From Oceanisphaera sp. IT1-181 (GTDB lineage Bacteria; Pseudomonadota; Gammaproteobacteria; Enterobacterales; Aeromonadaceae), in assembly GCF_033807535.1 (NCBI RefSeq), contig NZ_CP136856.1, forward strand, positions 2,041,001-2,105,000: DNA of 64,000 bases, read 5' to 3'. Both the position numbers and the translations under genes were made by a program. The notes under the pieces were generated by a model. It saw only the letters and a program-made list of their open reading frames with translations, ran no database searches and was not told where the DNA came from. The stretch's first letter is position 1. The number at the start of each line of letters is the position of its first letter. Below, in pieces: positions 25,053 through 36,337 of the stretch.

Positions 25053-25482
25053 CAACATCTCCTGAGACAGTTAGGTAATTTGAGGGTGTAAAACTGCCGT
25101 ATTGTCCCAAAGACTGCTAGGCGGCGCAAATCTAATCTCATGCGTGCAGCATAATCAGGTTCCGTATGGCTAATTATCAGTAAGTTAGTGTCTTTGACTC
25201 GCAACATCTTACTTGCTTAGTGCTTCTATATAGCTGGCTTTTTGCTGGCATGAGTGAGCGCCGAAGCCATCGCGGATAATGCACAGCACGGCGACATTTT
25301 ACTGGTAATTGAGGGCACCCCTCTTTAGAATAGCCGTCTAGATGTTAATACTGCCACCGTGTATACATCATCATTGAGTGATAACTGCTAGAGATAGCTC
25401 ACTTTATTGACCGATGGCTCAACAAAAAAAGTGCGCAGATAACACACCAGATTTATTTTTATTAATACGTTAGGAAATCATC
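25053..25482. other. tkt-metK divergent promoter region
   Basis: 430 bp without a gene. At 25332-25347, AGCCGTCT followed directly by AGATGTTA resembles two adjacent MetJ boxes (consensus AGACGTCT repeated), matching 7/8 and 5/8. That would place metK under methionine repression, as in other gammaproteobacteria. The rest shows no repeat or structure I can name. Confidence 0.4.
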
Positions 25483-26643
25483 ATGGCCAAACTATTTACC
25501 TCCGAGTCCGTCTCCGAAGGTCATCCGGATAAAATTGCCGACCAGATCTCAGATGCGGTACTGGACGCCATTATCGAACAAGATCCCAAAGCACGCGTGG
25601 CGTGCGAAAGTTTCGTTAAAACCGGCATGGTAATTGTTGGCGGTGAAGTTACCACCAGTGCTTGGGTAGATATCGAAGACTTAGTACGCAAAACCGTCAG
25701 TGACATTGGTTACACCAGCTCAGACATGGGTTTTGACGGCGCCAGCTGTGCCGTTTTGAATGCCATTGGTAAGCAATCTCCCGATATCGCCATGGGCGTG
25801 GACCGTGAAGACGTAGACCCCTACGCTCAAGGTGCCGGCGACCAAGGCTTGATGTTTGGTTATGCGTCTAACGAAACCGACGTACTGATGCCAGCACCCA
25901 TTACTTATGCACATAAGTTGATGAAGCGCCAAGCAGAAGTGCGCAAGTCTAAAGAGTTAACTTGGTTACGCCCAGATGCAAAAGCGCAAATCACCTTTGT
26001 ATATGATGATGCGGGCAAGCCCGCGGCGATTGATGCGGTAGTATTATCTACCCAACATTGCCCTGAGATTGATCAAGCCATGCTGCGTGAAGCCGTGATG
26101 GACACCATTATTAAGCCCGTATTACCGGCGGAATGGTTGACCAAAAACACCAAGTATTTCATCAACCCCACCGGTCAGTTTATTATTGGCGGCCCTGTGG
26201 GTGACTGTGGTTTGACCGGTCGTAAAATCATCGTTGATACCTACGGCGGCATGGCTCGCCACGGCGGCGGTGCTTTCTCTGGTAAAGATCCATCTAAAGT
26301 TGACCGTTCTGCGGCCTACGCCGCCCGTTATGTAGCGAAAAACATCGTTGCTGCCGGCCTTGCAGATCGCTGTGAAATTCAAGTGTCTTACGCAATTGGT
26401 GTGGCTGAGCCTACGTCAATTAGCGTTGAAACCTTTGGCACCGGCAAGGTGGCAGAAGATTTGATTGATGCGTTAGTGCGCGAGTATTTTGACCTGCGCC
26501 CTTACGGCCTGATCCAAATGCTGGACTTGAATCGCCCGATTTATCAGTCTACCGCTGCGTACGGTCACTTTGGTCGCGAAGAGTTCTCGTGGGAAGCCAC
26601 CGACAAAGCCGACTTACTGCGCGACGCCGCCGGCTTAAAATAA
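25483..26643 (+). CDS. metK: S-adenosylmethionine synthetase
   Basis: 386 residues, close to the 384 of E. coli. It joins methionine and ATP to make SAM. Signatures: TSESVSEGHPDKIADQISDA at the N-terminus, the GAGDQGLMFGYA hexapeptide region, and GGGAFSGKDPSKVDRSAAYAARY. Preceded by TTAGGAAATC as ribosome-binding site and followed by a strong terminator, so monocistronic. Confidence 0.97.
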   Translation: MAKLFTSESVSEGHPDKIADQISDAVLDAIIEQDPKARVACESFVKTGMVIVGGEVTTSAWVDIEDLVRKTVSDIGYTSSDMGFDGASCAVLNAIGKQSPDIAMGVDREDVDPYAQGAGDQGLMFGYASNETDVLMPAPITYAHKLMKRQAEVRKSKELTWLRPDAKAQITFVYDDAGKPAAIDAVVLSTQHCPEIDQAMLREAVMDTIIKPVLPAEWLTKNTKYFINPTGQFIIGGPVGDCGLTGRKIIVDTYGGMARHGGGAFSGKDPSKVDRSAAYAARYVAKNIVAAGLADRCEIQVSYAIGVAEPTSISVETFGTGKVAEDLIDALVREYFDLRPYGLIQMLDLNRPIYQSTAAYGHFGREEFSWEATDKADLLRDAAGLK

Positions 26644-26662
26644 GCCCGCCAAATGCCGAATC

Positions 26663-26690
26663 AAAAGGGAAGCTACGGCTTCCCTTTTTT
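26663..26690 (+). terminator. Terminator of metK
   Basis: AAAAGGGAAGC-TACG-GCTTCCCTTTTTT, an 11-bp stem with a TACG loop and T-run, 20 bp after the stop. Confidence 0.9.
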
Positions 26691-26698
26691 AATGTGTA

Positions 26699-26950
26699 AA
26701 AAGTGAGAAGTAAGGCGTGAGGTGATACCAATCTAAGTAGAAATATGACCTATCTCATAACTTCAGTGAAGAGGACTTCAGCACGGTTTTTTGTTTTTAC
26801 CTTGTAGCCGTCAACTTGTTCGACGGGCCAGCTTCGCTGGCTGTTTTAAAATATAAAACCGTGGCGAAGCAGGATAATATGATCAGTTAGATTTCCAGAA
26901 CGGTATGAGAAGAGTTTAACCTCTATCTCCTTACGCCTTACGCCTCACGC
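26699..26950. repeat. Composite repeat between metK and sprT
   Basis: A TTGTAG-type repeat (26802-26873) with left arm GCCGTCAACTTGTTCGAC, inner hairpin CCAGCTTCGCTGG and a shortened right arm. It is flanked on the left by GTGAGAAGTAAGGCGTGAGG (26701-26720) and on the right by the inverted CCTTACGCCTTACGCCTCAC (26930-26949). The flanking pair suggests that the low-complexity tracts are ends of a larger element. No gene. Confidence 0.7.
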
Positions 26951-26967
26951 TAAATAAATATGTGCAT

Positions 26968-27480
26968 ATGACCTCTGATATACAACAACGGATCATTACT
27001 CACGTTCAGGACTGCATGCAGTTGGCCGCCACAGAGCTCGCGCGGGAATTTGCCCAGCCTTTAGTGCGCTTTAATCAAGGCGGACGCATTGCGGGCTCCG
27101 CTTGGCTAGAGCGTTGGGAGCTGCGCTTTAATCCGGTGCTGTTGGCAGATAATGAAGCGGAGTTTATGGACGAGATTGTGCCTCATGAAGTGGCGCATCT
27201 GGTCACCTTCGCCTGCTTCGGCAAAGTTAAACCCCACGGGCGCGAATGGCAGCATATTATGCAGTCGGTGTTTGGGCTCACGCCCCGCACTCGCCATCAG
27301 TTAGATACCAGCAAGGTTGCCCCTACCTTCAGTTATCAATGTGCTTGTCGTAGTCACCAATTGACGCTTAGGCGCCACAACAAGATAATGCGCGCCCAGC
27401 AGCGCTACCTGTGCCTGCACTGTAATGGGCTCTTACAAAAAACATTAGCGCCAAGCACCGAGCACCAAGCGCCCAGCTAA
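26968..27480 (+). CDS. sprT: SprT-family zinc metalloprotease-like protein
   Basis: About 170 residues. The SprT domain has the HExxH-type metal motif VPHEVAHLV, a third ligand region in HGREWQHIM, and a C-terminal zinc ribbon with CACRSHQLTLRRHNK and CLHCN. Related to the protease core of SPRTN, which clears DNA-protein crosslinks; the bacterial role is less known. The start is uncertain: ATG at 26968 or GTG at 26962, both with poor ribosome-binding sites. The last dozen residues are encoded by a copy of the GCGCCAAGCACC dispersed motif and are unlikely to be functional. Confidence 0.88.
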   Translation: MTSDIQQRIITHVQDCMQLAATELAREFAQPLVRFNQGGRIAGSAWLERWELRFNPVLLADNEAEFMDEIVPHEVAHLVTFACFGKVKPHGREWQHIMQSVFGLTPRTRHQLDTSKVAPTFSYQCACRSHQLTLRRHNKIMRAQQRYLCLHCNGLLQKTLAPSTEHQAPS

Positions 27481-27577
27481 AGACAAAACCAGCTCAAGAT
27501 CCGCGTCAGAAAGACGATTAATGTAGCAACACTAGGCTTTATTTCTCACTTTCACCTTCAGGAACATAACTGCCAAT

Positions 27578-28663
27578 ATGAACATTTTACGTACCTTACG
27601 TCGCTATAGTACCGCGGCTATTTTTGCTGTCTGCGGTGTCTTGCTCCCTACCTTAAGTGTGTACGCCAGTGATATTGTGGTGGGCTCTTGGAATATTCAG
27701 CGTCTGGGCCATGGTAGCCAAAAGAGCTTTGCGGCACTGGCCACCATCGCCAGTAAAGTCGACTTGCTGGCGGTACAAGAAGTGATGACCGAAGATGGCA
27801 TCGCCGCATTAGAGCAAGCATTAGAAAAGCACAGCGGTGAACCCTGGAGCCATTTGGTTTCCCATGCGATCGGCTCAAGCAGCTACAAAGAAATGTATGC
27901 CTTTCTTTGGCGAGAGTCGGCGGTGAGCTATCAAGACGGCGCTGTTGTGTATCTCGATAAAAAGAACCACTTTATTCGTGAGCCCTTTTCGGCCAGATTT
28001 AAATCAAAGCACGATAACAGTGAGCTGGCCATGGGTACCGTGCATATTTTGTACGGCAAAGGCGTGAAAGACCGCGTGCCAGAGATACAAGCGCTGGCCG
28101 ATTATTGGTTATGGATGAAGGAGGTGTACCCCAATACGCCGCTGGTATTAGCCGGTGATTTTAATCTTGATCAAGCACATAAAGCGTGGGCACCGTTAAA
28201 GCAGTTTGCCCAACCATTGCTCACTTCAGGCGCTTCGACCTTGTCGGAAAAGCCCGGGAAATATGCCAATCTCTACGATAACATCTGGATTGAGCGCGAC
28301 AGTCACTTGAACGTTAAAGCGGCAGGCATCATTGATTTTCCTAAGCTCATTGGTTGGGATCACAGTAAAAGTCGCACGCATGTGTCTGATCATGCGCCCA
28401 TTTACATGGCGCTCGGTAATAGCCAGTTTGATAACGCCACCGCCAGCCTAGCGCCCTTTTCGGCCAATACCAGCGCTCCTCAAACTGTTGCTAGTCGCCA
28501 AACTCAGCCCAGCTCAGAGATACGCGGCAACCGTAATTCACAGATTTTTCATCGCTCGGATTGCCCTAGCTACCACAGCGTTAGCGAGAAAAACAGAGTG
28601 AGCTTTAATAATGCCCAAGCCGCCATCGCTGCCGGCTATCGCATAGCAAAAAACTGCCCATAA
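27578..28663 (+). CDS. Secreted endonuclease/exonuclease/phosphatase-family nuclease with C-terminal zinc-like domain
   Basis: 361 residues. A signal peptide ends near residue 30 (VYASD). The DNase I-like core has GSWNIQRLG, AVQEVMTEDG (catalytic Glu), VLAGDFNLD and HVSDHAPIYMAL (catalytic Asp-His). A Ser/Thr/Gln-rich linker leads to GNRNSQIFHRSDCPSYHSV...KNC, which resembles the Ada-type metal-binding tail found on several secreted nucleases. Between sprT and rsmE most relatives carry endonuclease I (endA); this unrelated nuclease takes its place. Periplasmic or extracellular DNA degradation is inferred. Confidence 0.85.
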   Translation: MNILRTLRRYSTAAIFAVCGVLLPTLSVYASDIVVGSWNIQRLGHGSQKSFAALATIASKVDLLAVQEVMTEDGIAALEQALEKHSGEPWSHLVSHAIGSSSYKEMYAFLWRESAVSYQDGAVVYLDKKNHFIREPFSARFKSKHDNSELAMGTVHILYGKGVKDRVPEIQALADYWLWMKEVYPNTPLVLAGDFNLDQAHKAWAPLKQFAQPLLTSGASTLSEKPGKYANLYDNIWIERDSHLNVKAAGIIDFPKLIGWDHSKSRTHVSDHAPIYMALGNSQFDNATASLAPFSANTSAPQTVASRQTQPSSEIRGNRNSQIFHRSDCPSYHSVSEKNRVSFNNAQAAIAAGYRIAKNCP

Positions 28664-28866
28664 GTATTATGTGCAGCGCCATGGGTGAAGGGTAAAGAGA
28701 TTGAGACAAACATCGGTAAGCTTGTCCCCTTCGCTCTTTACACTTCACCCTTTACGCCTAGCAGCCCATGGCTTCTAGCGGTACAATGTGGCTCATCTGC
28801 GCTTGTGCTGGGTGTTAACTCAATACCCAGCCGCCACCCTTCTTAGTAAAAGAACCGTACAACATT
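28664..28866. repeat. Inverted low-complexity tract before rsmE
   Basis: GGGTGAAGGGTAAAGAG (28683-28699) is mirrored by CTCTTTACACTTCACCC (28735-28751), forming a hairpin about 70 bp across. It is one of several GTGAAGGGTGAAG-type tracts in the window. The rsmE promoter is probably in 28770-28860. Confidence 0.65.
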
Positions 28867-29598
28867 ATGCGTATACCCCGAATTTATGAAGCCGTGGATC
28901 TGCGCTCAGGCTTGGCGCTGCCACTCTCAGATGAAGCCGCCAATCATGTGGGCCGCGTACTGCGCATGCAAGTTGGCCAAGCACTGGTGCTATTTAATGG
29001 CCAAGGCGGGCAATACGCTGCCGAAATCACTCACGCCGATAAAAAAACGGTGCAAGTATTGGTGGGTGAATTTGACGCTTATGATTGCGAGTCGCCCTTG
29101 CCCTTTCATCTTGGACAGGTGATCAGCCGCGGTGAAAAAATGGAGTTCACCATTCAAAAGTCAGTGGAGCTGGGCGTGAATGTGATCACGCCGCTGTTTT
29201 CCAGTCGCTGTGGCGTTAAGTTGACCGGTGAGCGTTTAGAGAAAAAAATTCAACAATGGCAGAGCATCGCCATTGCTGCCTGTGAGCAGTGTGGCCGTAA
29301 TCGGGTACCAGAAATACGCCCCGCCATGCAGTTACATGACTGGCTCGCCGAGCAAACCGACGATCTTAAGCTTAATTTGCACCCTAAAGCCGAGCTCAGC
29401 GTGAATACCCTACCCGCTCCCAAAGCAGGCGTGCGCTTATTAATAGGCCCAGAGGGGGGCTTGTCCGATGAAGAAATTTGTCAGGCCAGCAGCCAAGATT
29501 TTATTGATATTTTGCTCGGGCCCCGAGTACTGAGAACCGAAACCGCGGCCTTAACCGCCATTACCGCTTTGCAATGCCGATTTGGAGATCTTGCATGA
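28867..29598 (+). CDS. rsmE: RsmE, 16S rRNA m3U1498 methyltransferase
   Basis: 243 residues. SPOUT-class SAM-dependent methyltransferase that methylates U1498 of 16S rRNA. An N-terminal PUA-like domain (NHVGRVLRMQVGQALVLFNGQGG) is followed by the knot with SVELGVNVITPLFSSRC, CEQCGRNRVPEI, LLIGPEGGLSDEE and LGPRVLRTETAALTAI. Its stop overlaps the gshB start as ATGA, so the two are translationally coupled, as in many gammaproteobacteria. Confidence 0.96.
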   Translation: MRIPRIYEAVDLRSGLALPLSDEAANHVGRVLRMQVGQALVLFNGQGGQYAAEITHADKKTVQVLVGEFDAYDCESPLPFHLGQVISRGEKMEFTIQKSVELGVNVITPLFSSRCGVKLTGERLEKKIQQWQSIAIAACEQCGRNRVPEIRPAMQLHDWLAEQTDDLKLNLHPKAELSVNTLPAPKAGVRLLIGPEGGLSDEEICQASSQDFIDILLGPRVLRTETAALTAITALQCRFGDLA

Positions 29599-30545
29599 CC
29601 GCCATTAAACTGGGAATAGTGATGGACCCGATACAGTCCATCAACATCAAAAAAGACACCAGCTTCGCCATGTTGCTAGAAGCGCAACGCCGTGGCTATG
29701 AGCTTTGGTATATGGAAATGGGCGATTTAAGCCTGCGCGGCGGCGATTCCTTTGGCCGCATGGCCAAACTGACCGTAAAAGAAGATGCCAACCAATGGTT
29801 CACCTTAGATGAGCCGCAATTGCTGCCGTTAAGTGATCTGGACGTGATCTTAATGCGTAAAGATCCGCCTTTTGACACCGAATATATTTACGCCACTTAT
29901 TTGTTAGAGCGCGCCGAAGAAAAAGGCACGCTGATCGTCAACAAGCCGCAAAGCCTGCGCGATGCTAACGAAAAGCTCTACACCGCGTGGTTTTCTGAAT
30001 TTACGCCCACCACGCTGGTTACCCGCAGTGCCATGGATATTCGTGCCTTTCATGAAGAGCACAGCGATATGATCATAAAGCCCTTAGATGGCATGGGCGG
30101 CGCCTCAATTTTTCGCGTGAAGCAAGACGACCCCAACTTAGGCGTGATCATCGAAACCCTGACGGAGCACGGCACGCGTTACTGCATGGTACAAACCTAT
30201 ATTGCCGCCATTAAACAGGGCGATAAGCGGGTCTTAGTGGTGGATGGCGAAGTTGTGCCTTATTGCTTAGCCCGCATTCCCCAAGGCGGAGAAACGCGTG
30301 GCAACTTGGCCGCCGGCGGTTTAGGCGTCGCCCAACCCTTAAGCGACAGTGATCGCCGCATTGCCGAGGCATTAGGCCCTACCTTAAAGGCAAAAGGCTT
30401 GATCTTTGTGGGGCTCGATATTATTGGTGATAAACTGACTGAAATTAACGTCACCAGCCCAACTTGCGTGCGCGAGATTGAAGCGGCATTTCCGGTAAAT
30501 ATTTCGGGAATGTTGATGGACGCGATTGAAAAACGTCTATCCTAA
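29595..30545 (+). CDS. gshB: Glutathione synthetase
   Basis: 316 residues. ATP-grasp enzyme joining gamma-glutamylcysteine and glycine, the second step of glutathione synthesis. Signatures: GIVMDPIQSINIKKDTSFAML at the N-terminus, KPLDGMGGASIFR, PQGGETRGNLAAGG and LTEINVTSPTC near the end. The start at 29595 gives MTAIKLGIVMDP and an ATGA overlap with rsmE; the longer frame runs into rsmE. Confidence 0.96.
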   Translation: MTAIKLGIVMDPIQSINIKKDTSFAMLLEAQRRGYELWYMEMGDLSLRGGDSFGRMAKLTVKEDANQWFTLDEPQLLPLSDLDVILMRKDPPFDTEYIYATYLLERAEEKGTLIVNKPQSLRDANEKLYTAWFSEFTPTTLVTRSAMDIRAFHEEHSDMIIKPLDGMGGASIFRVKQDDPNLGVIIETLTEHGTRYCMVQTYIAAIKQGDKRVLVVDGEVVPYCLARIPQGGETRGNLAAGGLGVAQPLSDSDRRIAEALGPTLKAKGLIFVGLDIIGDKLTEINVTSPTCVREIEAAFPVNISGMLMDAIEKRLS

Positions 30546-30608
30546 CGGTAAGACCATAGCCCCCACTCGGTAACGGGTGGGGCCATTTCTGACTCAAAAC
30601 GAGATGAC

Positions 30609-31166
30609 ATGGACTCTTTGCAACATCATTTTCTTATTGCTATGCCCAACCTCAAAGATCCCTTCTTTGGTGGTTCAGTGACCTATGTCTGTGAACATAA
30701 TGACGAAGGCGCCATGGGGCTGGTGATTAATATCCCCATCGATATGCCTTTGTATGCGTTATTAGATCAGCTGGAGATGGGGCCTGAAGATACCCCCTCT
30801 GAGCTTGATCAACCCGTATTACAAGGCGGACCGGTCGCGACCGACCGTGGTTTTGTGTTGCACAGCCCCATGGCGGGATTTAGCTCCAGCCAAATGTTGG
30901 CCGATAATTTAATGATCACCACCTCGCCAGACGTACTAGAAACCTTAGGCACAGATATGGAGCCTGAGCATTATTTAGTGGCGTTAGGCTATGCGGGTTG
31001 GACGCCCGGTCAGTTAGAGCAAGAGCTCAGTGAAAACAGCTGGTTAACCGTGCCCGCCGATACCGCTTTACTGTTTGATACGCCTTTGAGCAATCGTTGG
31101 CACCAAGCCATCGGCCGTTTAGGCGTAGATCCTCGTCATTTATCTTCACAAGTAGGTCATGCATGA
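30609..31166 (+). CDS. yqgE: YqgE/AlgH (UPF0301) family protein
   Basis: 185 residues. The family start LQHHFLIAMPNLKDPFFGGSVTYVCEHNDEGAMGLVIN is clear, as is QGGPVATDRGFVLH. Function is not established; AlgH of Pseudomonas was linked to alginate regulation. It stands between gshB and ruvX/yqgF, a highly conserved order, and its stop overlaps the next ATG (31163-31166). Confidence 0.95.
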   Translation: MDSLQHHFLIAMPNLKDPFFGGSVTYVCEHNDEGAMGLVINIPIDMPLYALLDQLEMGPEDTPSELDQPVLQGGPVATDRGFVLHSPMAGFSSSQMLADNLMITTSPDVLETLGTDMEPEHYLVALGYAGWTPGQLEQELSENSWLTVPADTALLFDTPLSNRWHQAIGRLGVDPRHLSSQVGHA

Positions 31167-31591
31167 GCCGTACCCTGCTCGGTTTTGATTACGGCACTAA
31201 AAGCATAGGTGTGGCCGTAGGCCAAGAAATTACCGCTTCGGCTCGTCCACTCTTGGCCTTAAAAGCCAATGACGGCGTGCCTAACTGGGAACAAATCGAA
31301 GCCATACTCAAAGAGTGGCAACCAGCACTGTTGATTGTGGGCTTACCGCTAAATATGGATGGCACCGAGCAAGACATTAGCCGCCGTGCGCGCAAGTTTG
31401 CCAACCGCTTACATGGCCGCTTTGGCTTAGCCGTAGAGCTGCAAGATGAACGCCTGACTACGACCGATGCCCGTGCGCGACTATTTGATGCCGGTGGCTA
31501 TAAGGCATTAGGTAAAGATGCGGTTGATGCCGTGTCGGCGCAATTGATATTAGAGTCATGGATGGAAGCGCCTTCGGCTCGTGATGAGTAA
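31163..31591 (+). CDS. yqgF: YqgF/RuvX, putative pre-16S rRNA nuclease
   Basis: 142 residues. RNase H-like fold with GFDYGTKSIGVAVGQ (first Asp), LLIVGLPLNMDG, and LQDERLTTTDAR; the family processes the 5' end of 16S rRNA. I start at the ATG at 31163, giving MSRTLLGFD and an ATGA overlap with yqgE. It ends the rsmE-gshB-yqgE-yqgF group. Confidence 0.95.
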   Translation: MSRTLLGFDYGTKSIGVAVGQEITASARPLLALKANDGVPNWEQIEAILKEWQPALLIVGLPLNMDGTEQDISRRARKFANRLHGRFGLAVELQDERLTTTDARARLFDAGGYKALGKDAVDAVSAQLILESWMEAPSARDE

Positions 31592-31843
31592 AGCGTGAAG
31601 CGTGAAGCGTGAAGCGTGAAGATAAAAACAGCGTAACCCTTTTGGAAGCTAAGTAATATACCGCCCTCTGTAGCTGCTAGTTCTGCGAAGTAGAATTGTT
31701 TTGTGTATCAGCTGTAAAACAAGGCTTATATTTTTAAAGCGTTTCGCCTACAGCAAAATGTGAGAACAAGTGTTCGCCTGCAGAATACACCGCACTTACG
31801 CCGTCTTCCTGACGCAAGTCAGGATCTCGCTTTAAGTTTTAGT
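31592..31843. repeat. Repeat-rich gap after yqgF
   Basis: Begins with GCGTGAA repeated four times in tandem (31594-31620). A copy of the CGAGATCCTGAC palindrome lies at 31800-31830. 31661-31790 contains a diverged TGTAGCTGC...GCCTACAG pair. No gene. Confidence 0.65.
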
Positions 31844-32146
31844 GATTACGTAAGAACCTCAGCCATAATGCACCCTGTTTCGGTTTGTTCTTTGTAACTG
31901 CCCCGTCTCTTTAATAAAGAGGACTTCGGCAGGCCAGCTCTGCTGACTGTTACTGAGGTTTAGATTTAAACCAAAACAACAAACTGGGCCGAAGTCCTCT
32001 TCGCCGAAGAGACGGGCCCCTACAAGGTCAAAATACCAAACTGAGCCTCATACTCTTTACCGAAGAGGCGGCACCTCCCTGTAACCTATTGAATTCATTG
32101 GTACCGAGTTCTCTTAAATATGGCTGAGCTTTGTGGGTAATCAGGT
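31844..32146. repeat. Long dispersed repeat, copy A
   Basis: About 300 bp nearly identical to 45166-45438 outside the arms. The core TTGTA...CTACAA unit is at 31892-32025. Its left arm CCCCGTCTCTTTAATAAAGAGGACTTCGGC-like half (31899-31929) pairs with the right arm half CCGAAGTCCTCTTCGCC (31989-32004) and GAAGAGACGGG. The inner hairpin CCAGCTCTGCTGG-like element and TTTAGATTTAAA palindrome are shared with copy B. A CGAGATACTGGGG palindrome follows at 32166-32196. Confidence 0.8.
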
Positions 32147-32269
32147 GAGTTTTAGTGCATAAGTACGAGATACTGGGGCAAGCCCAGTATGACGGCAGAA
32201 TACCAACAAGACATGATTCGGCTCGTCCCCTTCACTCTTTACCCCTCACCCTCACACCAATCTACAAAA

Positions 32270-32298
32270 ACAAAAAACCCGCCGAAGCGGGTTTTTTT
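32270..32298 (-). terminator. Terminator of the cold-shock gene
   Basis: AAAAAACCCGCCGAAGCGGG followed by TTTTTTT; it works on both strands and lies 25 bp after the cold-shock stop. Confidence 0.85.
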
Positions 32299-32322
32299 AG
32301 TATCTGTCTTACCCGAGGGTAA

Positions 32323-32526
32323 TTAGATAGCTTCGATTTGAGAAGCTTGAGGACCTTTAGCACCTTCAGTAGCGGTGTAAGATACCTGTTGGCCTTCAGC
32401 CAAAGTTTTGAAGCCACTACCAGTGATTTCAGAGAAATGTGCGAACAAATCTTTGCTGCCATCAGCAGGAGTGATAAAACCAAAACCTTTTGCTTCGTTA
32501 AACCATTTTACGGTACCAGTAGCCAT
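32323..32526 (-). CDS. csp: CspA-family cold-shock protein
   Basis: 67 residues, one cold-shock domain. RNP1 (KGFGFITP) and RNP2 (DLFAHFSEI) are intact, so it binds single-stranded RNA and DNA as an RNA chaperone. I cannot say which paralog it is. A 140-nt leader from a promoter at 32674-32702 is long, as for cold-inducible cspA genes. A terminator follows directly. Confidence 0.95.
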   Translation of the reverse strand: MATGTVKWFNEAKGFGFITPADGSKDLFAHFSEITGSGFKTLAEGQQVSYTATEGAKGPQASQIEAI

Positions 32527-32673
32527 AATAAATCTTACCTTTATTTTAGTGTGACGAGCGAATGCTCGGAAAATGCAACAAATATCAAATAAGGGAAGCT
32601 TGGTGACTGTAGTGCCAAAAAGGTACGAACAATGTACAACGGCCGCGCTAACTTGAATCTTTTGCTGGAGTGC

Positions 32674-32702
32674 ACTCTACGGGAGTCGGGGGGTGGCGTC
32701 AA
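32674..32702 (-). promoter_or_regulatory. Sigma-70 promoter of the cold-shock gene
   Basis: On the minus strand TTGACG (32702-32697), a 17-bp spacer and TAGAGT (32679-32674). The predicted start near 32667 gives a 140-nt leader, similar to that of E. coli cspA. The remaining gap to carB (32703-33052) has no gene; 32860-32890 holds a GCCAGCGTAGCTGG inner-hairpin remnant. Confidence 0.55.
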
Positions 32703-33052
32703 ACTTTATCGAGATTATATGTGGTCATTTATTAACCAATAGAAAAAATCGCCAATTAAACATGCCTAAGTGTTTAATTTTTAACGGTTAATTAGCTGTA
32801 AGTTACCAAGCCAACAAACACCTTTGGCTTCTGTCGCCACTCCTTTGGTTAGGCAGAGCGCTTCGCTCGGCCAGCGTAGCTGGGTATTTTTACATAAAAT
32901 GCTAAACCCTAACTAGGCATGCCTTCTCTTGCATAAGCGATTACGCACATGATTAGACAAACACTTAGATAAGCAAAAAGGTGCCCTAAAGGCACCTTCA
33001 TCTTATGGGCTAATGGCTTAGCCGCCGCGCTGTGTTCGCCAACTGCTCATTC

Positions 33053-36324
<3,272 letters not shown>

Positions 36325-36337
36325 GACTTACCTACTC

